Source of the DNA: Bradyrhizobium sp. Ghvi
GTDB taxonomy: Bacteria; Pseudomonadota; Alphaproteobacteria; Rhizobiales; Xanthobacteraceae
Length of the DNA: 64,000 bases
Direction: 5' to 3'
NCBI RefSeq assembly: GCF_900115265.1
Contig: NZ_FOVU01000002.1
Coordinates: 558,001 to 622,000 of the forward strand
The notes beneath the pieces were generated by a model, which saw only the letters and a program-made list of their open reading frames with translations, did no database searches and was not told the origin of the DNA. Positions 1-9,833 of this stretch are shown in pieces. The position numbers were made by a program, and so were the translations under genes. Every line of letters starts with the position of its first letter. Positions within the stretch are counted from its first letter, which is position 1.

Positions 1-1
1 C

Positions 2-151
2 ATGAAGGCCCTGTTCACGGTTCTCTCGTTCGGAAGAGCGGAGCGAGAGAGGATCGATTGGGATCGCCGCATTCTGATCTTCTCCACGGGGGTAACGATC
101 GCCTTGATTGCGCTCTACGTCTGGGCCAAGGCAACCTCGCGCTGGGAATGA
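2..151 (+). CDS. small single-pass membrane protein, 49 aa
   Basis: An ATG at the second base opens a 49-codon frame ending in TGA, 12 bases before the cytochrome c gene. The product has a charged N-terminal half (RAERERIDWDRR) followed by one hydrophobic segment (about residues 24-42, ILIFSTGVTIALIALYVWA) and a short tail. The close spacing and matching strand suggest co-transcription with the cytochrome. I do not recognise the family. Whether the true start lies further upstream cannot be judged because the window begins here. Confidence 0.5.
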   Translation: MKALFTVLSFGRAERERIDWDRRILIFSTGVTIALIALYVWAKATSRWE

Positions 152-163
152 CGGGAGCACACG

Positions 164-502
164 ATGAAGGGGTTCGCGCCGATCCTGCTGGCCATCGGCG
201 TTCTGTGGACCACCGCAAGTCAAGCCCTGGACCTCGAACAGCGAAGCGCCGAAGCAATACTGCAGCGGATGTGCGCGCGCTGCCACGCTGTCGGCAGGAC
301 CGGCGCGAGCCCGAACGAACTGGCGCCGCCGTTCCGTTATCTCGGCGAGAACAAAGTCTATGATCCCGGTTTCATGCAGCGCCTTCAAGATGGCTACAGC
401 AGCATTCATCGCGCCATGCCGACGGCTCGATTCGGCCGTGACGACGCCGAAGCAGTGGTAAGCTACCTCAGGGCGATTCAGGAGCAGCGGAGGTCGAAAT
501 AG
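164..502 (+). CDS. small periplasmic c-type cytochrome
   Basis: A 112-residue protein with an N-terminal signal peptide (about residues 1-21, cleavage near SQA) and one haem c attachment motif CARCH (C37, C40, H41). The probable sixth ligand is the Met in HRAMP (M85), so this is a class I monohaem cytochrome. It should act as a periplasmic electron carrier; its partner is not shown by the sequence. It lies directly downstream of a 49-residue membrane peptide, which may be a co-expressed anchor or assembly partner (inference). The length is normal for this type. Confidence 0.85.
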   Translation: MKGFAPILLAIGVLWTTASQALDLEQRSAEAILQRMCARCHAVGRTGASPNELAPPFRYLGENKVYDPGFMQRLQDGYSSIHRAMPTARFGRDDAEAVVSYLRAIQEQRRSK

Positions 503-592
503 GGCTGAAATGCCTGCGGCTTTGGCTGGAACCATCCCGGGTCGGACCAAGTTGCGGACCAGTAACCGCGCCTCAACCGAACACGCTTTACG

Positions 593-2014
593 ATGTCGTC
601 AACCACAATCGAGCACGTCGACGGCCTGCCGCAGCCGCAGCGCAACCAAGCGGTGCTGACTATTGCGCTCGGCATCATCATGGCCGTGGTCGACAGCGCT
701 ATCGCCAACGTCGCACTGCCGACGATCGCAGCCGACCTGAATGCGAGCCCTGCGTTCTCGATCTGGATCGTCAACGGCTACCAGCTCGCGATCACCATCT
801 CGCTGCTGCCGCTGGCCTCGCTTGGCGAGATCGTCGGCTACCGCCGCGTGTATCTGGTCGGGCTCGTGCTGTTCACGCTCGCATCCGCCTTCTGCGCGAT
901 GGCGCATACGCTGCCGTTGCTCACCATCGCCCGCATCATCCAGGGGTTCGGCGCGGCCGGCATCATGAGCGTCAACTCGGCGCTGGTACGCTTTACCTAT
1001 CCACGGAGCCTGCTCGGCCGCGGCATCGGGCTCAACGCGCTCGTGGTCGCCTTCTCCGCTGCCGTCGGTCCGACGCTCGCTGCCGGCATCCTTTCAGTCG
1101 GCAGCTGGCCGTGGCTGTTCGCCATCAACGTCCCGCTTGGCATCGCCACACTCGTGCTCGGCGTACGCAGCCTGCCGCATACGACGCCAGCGAGTCATTC
1201 CTTCGACTGGCAGAGCGCGGGGCTTTCGGCGATCACCTTCGGCGTTGGCATCGCCGCGATCGATAGCGTCGGCCACGGCGAGGCGGCGATCACCTGTTTC
1301 ATCCAGTTCGCCATCGCGATCGTCGCCGGCGCGTTGCTTGTCTATCGCGAAACGCACATGAAATCTCCGCTGCTGCCGGTCGATCTATTGCGCATCCCGG
1401 TGTTCGGGCTGTCGATTGCGACCTCGATCGCCTCGTTCTGCGGGCAGATGCTGGCCTTCGTTGCGATCCCCTTCTATCTTCAGAGCCGCTTCGGCTATTC
1501 GGCCGTGCATATGGGCCTGCTGATCACGCCATGGCCGATCGCGGTGGCGTTTGCAGCGCCCATGGCCGGCCGTCTGGTCGAGCACTATCCGGCCGGCCTG
1601 CTCGGCGGCATCGGGCTCGCACTGTTCGCCTGTGGCCTCGCCACGCTCGCCCTCCTGCCGGCAAGCCCGACGCCGCTCGATGTCACCTGGCGGATGGCGC
1701 TGGCGGGGGCCGGCTTCGGCCTGTTCCAGACGCCCAACAATCGCACCATGATCGCCGCCGCCCCACGCGAGCGCGCCGGCGGCGCCAGCGGCATGCTGGG
1801 CACGGCGCGCCTGCTCGGCCAGACCACCGGAGCTGCGCTGGTCGCGCTCTTCCTCGGCCGCTATCCGATCGATGGGACCCGCATCGCGCTCCTCACCGGC
1901 GTGGGATTTGCCCTCTGCGGCGCCATGCTGAGCATGTTGCGGCTATCGCCGGCGGGCTCGCGCGGCGCCGAACAGGTCCGCGTGCAAGACGACCAGCGCC
2001 TCCGCGGCGAATGA
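593..2014 (+). CDS. MFS transporter, DHA2 (EmrB/QacA-like) drug exporter
   Basis: A 473-residue polytopic protein with about 14 predicted membrane segments. The family features seen are an acidic residue in the first helix (AVVDSAIANVALP), a loop 2-3 motif A-like sequence (GEIVGYRRVY), an RxxQG motif (ARIIQGFGAA) and an antiporter motif C-like stretch (GPTLAAGIL). Members export drugs or other hydrophobic compounds across the inner membrane by proton antiport. No partner periplasmic adaptor or regulator lies beside it, so the substrate is unknown. The start is the first ATG of the frame and has only a weak ribosome binding site. Confidence 0.85.
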   Translation: MSSTTIEHVDGLPQPQRNQAVLTIALGIIMAVVDSAIANVALPTIAADLNASPAFSIWIVNGYQLAITISLLPLASLGEIVGYRRVYLVGLVLFTLASAFCAMAHTLPLLTIARIIQGFGAAGIMSVNSALVRFTYPRSLLGRGIGLNALVVAFSAAVGPTLAAGILSVGSWPWLFAINVPLGIATLVLGVRSLPHTTPASHSFDWQSAGLSAITFGVGIAAIDSVGHGEAAITCFIQFAIAIVAGALLVYRETHMKSPLLPVDLLRIPVFGLSIATSIASFCGQMLAFVAIPFYLQSRFGYSAVHMGLLITPWPIAVAFAAPMAGRLVEHYPAGLLGGIGLALFACGLATLALLPASPTPLDVTWRMALAGAGFGLFQTPNNRTMIAAAPRERAGGASGMLGTARLLGQTTGAALVALFLGRYPIDGTRIALLTGVGFALCGAMLSMLRLSPAGSRGAEQVRVQDDQRLRGE

Positions 2015-2146
2015 GCCGCGCCCACGCCGAAATTACAGCAGGGTCTACGCACAATCTGTGCGCGGCTGAACTATTCAGAACAATGGCCTATTGCTCTCGC
2101 GCCCCGCTTGCGCTTGATTGCGCAAGGGTTTGGGGAATTTCATTTC

Positions 2147-2605
2147 ATGCGCTTATTTGAAATTGTGGCGCTCAGCGTCATGCTGGGCGGCTGCGCGTCT
2201 GTCACGCGCGGGACGACTGAGAACATCAGCATTGCGTCGACACCTTCCGGCGCTGAAGCCGTCGTTAGCGGCATGGACGTACCAACCACCTGCGTGACGC
2301 CATGCTCCATCGTCGTGAAGCGGAACGCCGATATTTCCATCACCTTCCAAAAGGAAGGCTATGAGCCGCAGATCGTTCCGCTTAGCCGCGACATCCAGAC
2401 CGGAGGGGCCGCCGGTTTTGCCGGCAATCTCCTGCTCGGCGGCGTCGTGGGCATGGGCGTCGATGCCGCAACGGGCGCGGCAACTGATCACAAGCCGAAT
2501 CCGGTCATCGTGACGATGCAGCCATCCGCTCCTCCCCGCGCCCGGCCGCCCGTGGCGAGGAAACCAAGGCCGCCGGCCGCAACGGCACCCGAAGCCGGTA
2601 CCTAG
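2147..2605 (+). CDS. putative outer-membrane lipoprotein, PEGA-like
   Basis: A 152-residue protein starting at MRLFEIVALSV with a lipobox ending LGGC (Cys16), so it should be lipid-anchored. The mature part starts with ASVTRGTTENISI, then a PEGA-like section (ISIASTPSGAEAVVSG...TPCSIVVKRN) and a glycine-rich hydrophobic stretch (AGNLLLGGVVGMGVDAATGA). It ends in a proline/arginine-rich tail that may contact peptidoglycan. An upstream in-frame ATG at 2108 would place the signal peptide internally, so the 2147 start is preferred. A strong hairpin terminator follows the stop. Similar lipoproteins are common in Rhizobiales; the role is unknown. Confidence 0.75.
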   Translation: MRLFEIVALSVMLGGCASVTRGTTENISIASTPSGAEAVVSGMDVPTTCVTPCSIVVKRNADISITFQKEGYEPQIVPLSRDIQTGGAAGFAGNLLLGGVVGMGVDAATGAATDHKPNPVIVTMQPSAPPRARPPVARKPRPPAATAPEAGT

Positions 2606-2628
2606 AACCCGGCATTGCGACGCAAACA

Positions 2629-2656
2629 AAAAGGCCGGCTTCTCAGCCGGCCTTTT
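2629..2656. terminator. bidirectional intrinsic terminator
   Basis: A perfect stem AAGGCCGGCT / AGCCGGCCTT with a TCTC loop, flanked by an A-run on the left and TTTT on the right. It lies between the convergent lipoprotein gene and clpA, so it can end both transcripts. Confidence 0.9.
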
Positions 2657-2674
2657 CGATTCACGCTATGCCGA

Positions 2675-5080
<2,406 letters not shown>

Positions 5081-5354
5081 TCGCGTCCTCTATGGCCCCC
5101 ACCATCATGATCGCCATCGCCCGGTCAGGCAACAACAACCTTTGTCACATATAGTTATACAAGATCGCGGCGAAAGACCGGTTCCGCGACTCGGCGGCTC
5201 GACACCTGCCGTATTCTCGATGCAAAACCCGTTCCGATTTGGGCAGGATTCTTAGACAGATTCTCGCCGGCGCGGATTTCCGTAGTTTTGCCGATAGCTG
5301 CGCCGGGACAGTACGCCATGCGTCAGGTCGGCTTCGAACGCGCCGTGACGCGCC

Positions 5355-5747
5355 CTACTTCTTTTCCATCACGCATTGCAGCGGGTGCTGGTGCTTGCGG
5401 GCGAAATCCATCACCTGCGTCACCTTGGTCTCGGCAATCTCGTAGGTGAACACGCCGCACTCGCCGATACCATGATGATGGACGTGCAGCATGATCTTGG
5501 TCGCGGCCTCGACGTCCTTCTGGAAGAACTTCTCCAGCACGTGGACGACGAACTCCATCGGCGTGTAGTCGTCGTTCAAGATCAGCACGCGATAGAGGTT
5601 AGGCCGCTTGGTCTTCGGTTTGACTTTCGTGATGACAGACGTGTTCGGACCCGCTGGGCCACCGGAACGGTTCTCGTCATTGCCCATCCGGGGAGCGTGG
5701 GCGGCAGCGGCCGTGGTCAGGTCTACTCTGGAAGTCAGTTGCGGCAT
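5355..5747 (-). CDS. clpS: ATP-dependent Clp protease adaptor ClpS
   Basis: A 130-residue N-end-rule adaptor that delivers substrates to ClpA. The conserved core begins at [20 protein letters not shown] and contains the substrate-pocket residues ([10 protein letters not shown]) and the metal-site-like HVHHHG with [12 protein letters not shown]. The first 45 or so residues are a flexible extension of low similarity, so an internal ATG ([10 protein letters not shown]) is an alternative start. The gene is co-oriented with clpA but 274 bases away, so clpA may also have its own promoter. Confidence 0.95.
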   Translation of the reverse strand: MPQLTSRVDLTTAAAAHAPRMGNDENRSGGPAGPNTSVITKVKPKTKRPNLYRVLILNDDYTPMEFVVHVLEKFFQKDVEAATKIMLHVHHHGIGECGVFTYEIAETKVTQVMDFARKHQHPLQCVMEKK

Positions 5748-6166
5748 GGCTCAGGCGTTCAAATTCCCCACGGAAGCGTATCACGGCTCGCCGCCCGGCC
5801 CCGCCCTCGGGAGCCTCGCGCAGGCGCGCCGTCTTGATCGCCGCTTCCCACCGGTCCGGTCAGGCCGGATCGATTGCTGGGAATATGGGCCTGCCCCCGG
5901 CTCGCCGCAAGCGTGCAGAGGTCCAGCCGATGCGGCCGCAGCGGTCCCGATTCCCGGTCCGGGCGATCCTGGACAAGTTAATCAATTCGGACCGATTTGA
6001 CAAAGCAATCCGTCCCCGGGTTTCACCGCCATTAACCAGAAACAGCGTTGGCAGCGGGAATGCGACCTTTTGCGCGACACTAACCCCGGTTTTGTACGGT
6101 CAAGTTTACCTGGAATTCAACCGGGCGCCCTGAAATCGAGAGAAGTTATCGTTTTCGGGGAAAATC
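5748..6166. other. intergenic region between clpS and the Tad-like genes
   Basis: About 420 bases with no convincing gene. Short frames here show no family resemblance and have no ribosome binding sites. It should hold the promoters for clpS (leftward) and the tadG-like gene (rightward); a GGGGA ribosome binding site precedes the latter. Confidence 0.5.
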
Positions 6167-7810
6167 ATGTTTCGTCTGCCCGTTGCCCGGAGCATTCGTC
6201 GACATCTAGCTCGTTTTGCCGCCGCCGAGCAGGGCAACGTCGCCGTCATCGCTGCGCTCGTAATGGTTCCGACCGTGTTTCTGTTGGGCATGGCGCTGGA
6301 TTACACGCATGCGCAACACATGAAGGTCAACCTCGACTCCGCCACCGACGCTGCCGGTGTCGCCGCGGTCACCTCGGCGATGATGCAGCAGAGCCCGCAG
6401 GTGGCGCAGACCTATGCGCGGAACGTTTTCAACATCACCGCGAATACTCTGGTCCAGAACAAAAACCTGGCGGGAACGCCAACTCTCACGGTCGCTGTCA
6501 ATTGCAGCAGCCCCGACCCCACAACAGGCTACTGTACCTACCCCCCCTGCCCTGGCACGAACGCGGTCTATAGTGACCCGAAAAACAGCAACAACCAAAT
6601 CGTTCGCAACGTCCAGGTCTGCTACAACGCGGCCTCGACCAATGCCTTCCCTGGCGTGTTGCACCAGGCGAGCTGGCCGTTCTCGGGTCAGTCAGCAACA
6701 CGCAACCAGAGCGCGCCCAACATCAATTTCTATCTCTTGCTTGATGATTCACCGTCGATGGGCATCGGAGCGACCCCGAACGACATCAACGCCCTGATTG
6801 CCGCCACGGCGAACCAGAGCGTTGGCAACTCGAAGAACTGCGGCTTCGCGTGCCATGAAGCCTACCCCTGCGCCGACAGGGGCGCCAATCCAGCGCCCTC
6901 CAGCAGTCAAAACCAGGGCCAAACCAGCTCGAATTGCAGGACCCTGGACAACCTCGCCGTCGCGAGAAACAACAGCATCACGCTGCGTATCGATTTGGTG
7001 ACGCAGGCGGTCCAATCCCTGATGACTACCGCCCAAAGCATATCGTTCGCCAACAGAAACACGTACGGAGTCGCGATCTATACGTTCGATACCGCTCTGA
7101 ACAACAATCCGACAACCGGCAGCAGTTCACCGATCTTCGCGCCCTCCGGAAAACCGGGGGTGGTGCAAACCGCGCTGACCCCCTCCTCGACGACCAGCTA
7201 CACGGTCGCGCAAATCCAGAATGCGGCCTCCAACATCCAACTCATGGCGGTCGGACACGCCGGTTGCCAATCGACGTCGTCATTGGCAAAGACTGAAATG
7301 AGTAGTGCTCCCTGCATCTCTGGCGATCGCGACGACACGGACACCAATATCGAAGGCGCGCTGACCAGCCTTAACAGCCTTATGCCGACGCCCGGGAACG
7401 GCACCAACTCGTCCGGCGACACGCCCCAGGAAGTGGTGTTCCTGGTCACCGACGGCGTCGACGACTCGACAAATATTTCGTTCTGTAGCCAGCCTACAGT
7501 CACAACTGGCGGTGGTTATACTCGCTGCCAGCAACCGATCGACACCACGATCTGCACCACCATCAAGAACAAGAATATCCGCATCGCGGTGCTTTACACC
7601 GAATACGTACCGCTCGCGACGAACTCCTGGTACAATGCGCACATCGCGCCGTTCAACGCCCAAGCACCATTGACCAGCCAGATTGCCGCTAATCTGGAAT
7701 CCTGCGCCTCGCCGGGATTGTTCACTCGCGTACAGAACGGCGGCAACATTACCGACGCACTGCAAAAGCTGTTCCTCAAGGTCGCGTCCGACCCTCGCCT
7801 GACTCAGTAG
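6167..7810 (+). CDS. TadG-like pilus-assembly protein with VWA domain
   Basis: A 547-residue protein. The N-terminus (EQGNVAVIAALVMVPTVFLL) is a TadE/TadG-type membrane anchor that leaves the rest in the periplasm. A von Willebrand A domain follows, with a MIDAS-like DDSPS in the stretch starting FYLLLDDSPSMG near residue 190, and VFLVTDGVDD. The middle is Asn/Ser/Thr-rich and holds many cysteines (for example NCGFACHEAYPC), suggesting disulfides. TadG proteins are minor pilus or surface components of Flp/Tad machines. Two TadE-like genes follow at 12 and -4 bases, forming an operon, but no pilin, TadA ATPase or CpaC secretin is present in the window. Confidence 0.85.
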   Translation: MFRLPVARSIRRHLARFAAAEQGNVAVIAALVMVPTVFLLGMALDYTHAQHMKVNLDSATDAAGVAAVTSAMMQQSPQVAQTYARNVFNITANTLVQNKNLAGTPTLTVAVNCSSPDPTTGYCTYPPCPGTNAVYSDPKNSNNQIVRNVQVCYNAASTNAFPGVLHQASWPFSGQSATRNQSAPNINFYLLLDDSPSMGIGATPNDINALIAATANQSVGNSKNCGFACHEAYPCADRGANPAPSSSQNQGQTSSNCRTLDNLAVARNNSITLRIDLVTQAVQSLMTTAQSISFANRNTYGVAIYTFDTALNNNPTTGSSSPIFAPSGKPGVVQTALTPSSTTSYTVAQIQNAASNIQLMAVGHAGCQSTSSLAKTEMSSAPCISGDRDDTDTNIEGALTSLNSLMPTPGNGTNSSGDTPQEVVFLVTDGVDDSTNISFCSQPTVTTGGGYTRCQQPIDTTICTTIKNKNIRIAVLYTEYVPLATNSWYNAHIAPFNAQAPLTSQIAANLESCASPGLFTRVQNGGNITDALQKLFLKVASDPRLTQ

Positions 7811-7821
7811 GGAACGCAGTC

Positions 7822-8400
7822 ATGACCGCCACGCACGTCGAGCCCATCACCCAACGCCGCCGCTGGCGCGCATTCGTTGCCGACCGGAAGGGCGCAACCG
7901 CGGTCGAGTTCGCGCTGATCGGCGCGCCGTTCCTCGCTTTGCTGGTAGCGATCATCCAGAGCTTCCTGGTTTTCTTTGCGCAGCAGTATCTGGAGACGGC
8001 GGTGAACCAATCCAGCCGAACGATCCTGACGGGGCAGGAGCAGGCCCTGGCCCAGAACCTGACCCAGGCTCAGGCCCAGGCCCAGTTTGCCAGTGCGGTC
8101 TGCTCAAACCTTGTGATCCTATTCGACTGCAGCAAGCTGATGATCGACGTCCAGGTTGCCGGCTCATGGAGTTCGGCGAACACGGGCGTGCCAACGCTGA
8201 CCTTCGACAGCAACGGAAACGTGACCAACACCTGGCAGTTCAACCCTGGCAAACAAAGCGACATCGTGGTCGTGCGGGTGATGTATCAGTGGCCCGTTTT
8301 CATGGGCCCACTCGGCTTCAACCTTTCGAACCTCGCGAACGGCAACCGTCTGATCATGGCCTCCACGGCTTTCATGAACGAGGCTTATATCAACTCATGA
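7822..8400 (+). CDS. TadE-like minor pseudopilin, 192 aa
   Basis: An N-terminal cytoplasmic basic stretch is followed by RKGATAVEFALIGAPFLALL, the hallmark TadE motif with an invariant Glu before a single membrane helix. The residues after the helix (QQYLETAVNQSSR) also match the family. A Gln/Ala-rich section (ALAQNLTQAQAQAQF) follows, encoded by short imperfect repeats. TadE proteins are processed minor pilins of Tad pili. The gene is 11 bases after the tadG-like gene and overlaps the next gene by 4 bases, so translation is probably coupled. Confidence 0.88.
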   Translation: MTATHVEPITQRRRWRAFVADRKGATAVEFALIGAPFLALLVAIIQSFLVFFAQQYLETAVNQSSRTILTGQEQALAQNLTQAQAQAQFASAVCSNLVILFDCSKLMIDVQVAGSWSSANTGVPTLTFDSNGNVTNTWQFNPGKQSDIVVVRVMYQWPVFMGPLGFNLSNLANGNRLIMASTAFMNEAYINS

Positions 8401-8939
8401 GTTGGAGGCTTCATCGCGTGCGGAATTTATGGATCGATACTCGCGCCGTGGCCGCGGTGGAATTCGCCATCGTGGCGCCGTTCATGCTGCTGCTCTATGT
8501 GGGCGGCGTGGAGCTCGGCAACGGGTTTGCGATCAGCGTCAAGGTCAGTGAGACCGCCCACACGGTCGCGGACCTGGTGTCGCGTAATGCATGCGTCAAC
8601 GACGCATCGCTAAGCACCATGCTTGGCGCGTCGGCGGCGACGATCGCTCCGTATTCCCCAGCGAACACGACAGTGGTGGTGTCGGAAATATCCACGGACG
8701 CCAATGGCAAGCCGACCGTGACCTGGAGCAAAGCGCTCAACGGAACCCCGCTGACAGACCCGGTAACTCTGCCAGCGGCCCTCGGCACTCCCACGCCCCC
8801 CAACATATCGGTGATACTCGGCCAGGTTACGTACCAATACACACCCAACCTCGGTTATACGATCAGCGGGACCCTCCCGATCACCGACAGCTATTATCTG
8901 TTTCCGCGGGTCTCTTCCGCCGTGCAGTATCCGTGCTGA
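8397..8939 (+). CDS. TadE-like minor pseudopilin, 180 aa
   Basis: Starts at ATG 8397, overlapping the preceding stop in an ATGA arrangement. The N-terminus DTRAVAAVEFAIVAPFMLLL carries the TadE motif with the conserved Glu and one membrane helix. The downstream residues (VSETAHTVADLVSRN) resemble the helical part following TadE anchors. The C-terminal domain is Thr/Pro-rich and ends in Cys. It is the last gene of the three-gene Tad-like operon. An in-frame upstream start at 8166 would lie deep inside the previous gene and is rejected. Confidence 0.85.
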   Translation: MSWRLHRVRNLWIDTRAVAAVEFAIVAPFMLLLYVGGVELGNGFAISVKVSETAHTVADLVSRNACVNDASLSTMLGASAATIAPYSPANTTVVVSEISTDANGKPTVTWSKALNGTPLTDPVTLPAALGTPTPPNISVILGQVTYQYTPNLGYTISGTLPITDSYYLFPRVSSAVQYPC

Positions 8940-9053
8940 AAAATCGCTGGCCGAGACGGTAAAATCGCTGGATCGCGGCGGCCCTCGACCAGACGGAGCA
9001 CCTCCATCTCGAACTTGCGCCCGGCGCGCTGAGGCAGCGCGAAGCCAGAAACT

Positions 9054-9086
9054 AAAAAAAGCCCGGCTGAACCAGCCGGGCTTTTC
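9054..9086. terminator. intrinsic terminator (bidirectional)
   Basis: A stem GCCCGGCT / AGCCGGGC with a short GAACC-containing loop, preceded by a run of seven A and followed by TTTT. It separates the Tad-like operon from the convergent phasin gene and suits termination on both strands. Confidence 0.9.
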
Positions 9087-9106
9087 GATTCCAGAAGTTC
9101 AGAAAG

Positions 9107-9445
9107 TTACTGAGCGGCCGGGGTGAACTTCGACACGACCGTCTCGACCGGCTTGAACGCCTGCTTGGCGAGGTCGCTGTAGAGGCCGGCGATCTTCTGC
9201 GATTCCGCGACGAACGTCTCGTAGGCGGAACGGGCGAAATCGGTCTGCGCTTCCATCGCCTTGTCCAGCGACTTCACGCCGGACAGCTTCTCGACGAAAG
9301 ACTTGGTGTCTTCGAACGACTTCTTGGTGTAGTCGCCGTAGGCGCTGGCGATGGCCTGGAGGCCGTGCTGCACCGAGGTCGCGGAGGCGACGCAGCTCTC
9401 GAAATGCTCTTTTCCGTAGTTCTGAAAGTCTTCAACCTTGAACAT
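9107..9445 (-). CDS. phasin (PHB granule-associated protein)
   Basis: A 112-residue, largely helical protein: MFKVEDFQNYGKEHFESCVA, then SVQHGLQAIASAYGDYTKKSF, an FVEKLSGVKSLDKAM segment and FARSAYETFVAESQKI. This is the phasin 2 family pattern of heptad helices that coat polyhydroxybutyrate granules. The length is typical. A well-spaced promoter with inverted repeats lies 60-105 bases upstream, suggesting control by a PHB-sensing repressor. A strong terminator follows. The paralogue number cannot be assigned from this window. Confidence 0.93.
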   Translation of the reverse strand: MFKVEDFQNYGKEHFESCVASATSVQHGLQAIASAYGDYTKKSFEDTKSFVEKLSGVKSLDKAMEAQTDFARSAYETFVAESQKIAGLYSDLAKQAFKPVETVVSKFTPAAQ

Positions 9446-9502
9446 CTTGGAATCCTTTTCCCTGGCTCGCGTCCGGAAGCCCCGGCTCCCTGACTCTGCT
9501 CA

Positions 9503-9550
9503 CAATTAGTGCAATGCACAAAAAAGTCAAGAATATTGTGCGTCGCACAA
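9503..9550 (-). promoter_or_regulatory. phasin promoter with two GTGC-N-GCAC inverted repeats
   Basis: Read on the minus strand there is a -35 TTGACT (9525-9530), a 16-base spacer and a -10 TAATTG (9503-9508). GTGCAATGCAC (9509-9519) fills most of the spacer and abuts the -10. A second, perfect inverted repeat TTGTGC-GTC-GCACAA lies at 9536-9550 just upstream of the -35. PhaR repressors of PHB-making alphaproteobacteria bind TGC/GCA-type dyads at phasin promoters, so these are candidate PhaR sites (inference). The rest of the gap, to about 9833, shows no gene. Confidence 0.6.
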
Positions 9551-9833
9551 AAATCGATAAAAGTGACGGAGATTCCCGGGCTTTCCCGCAAGGGTTCCTT
9601 AAGCTTTTGGAAACCGCGGCCCCCTACCCTGATTCCCTGGACGTGTTCACCATCCGCAAGCGGCCAAAAGCCGTTTTAGAACATCACCTTAGCCAGAACA
9701 GCGGCTCAGGTCCAACGTCCCCCGCAGTGAGCACCAGCGGAGGGACAGCCTGAGCAGGTAATGATCCCGGGTCAGCAGGGCACAATTTCGCCTCACGAGC
9801 CGGTGATCAAGTCATAAACGGGGACGGGGTTCC

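Noticed and set aside
8940..9050. Direct repeat AAAATCGCTGG (8940-8950 and 8961-8971) and an antisense peptide RKFEMEVLRLVEG reminiscent of IS3 OrfA
   Set aside because: Only about 13 residues resemble a transposase and no inverted repeats or remaining transposase were found; the repeat is too short to claim a target-site duplication.
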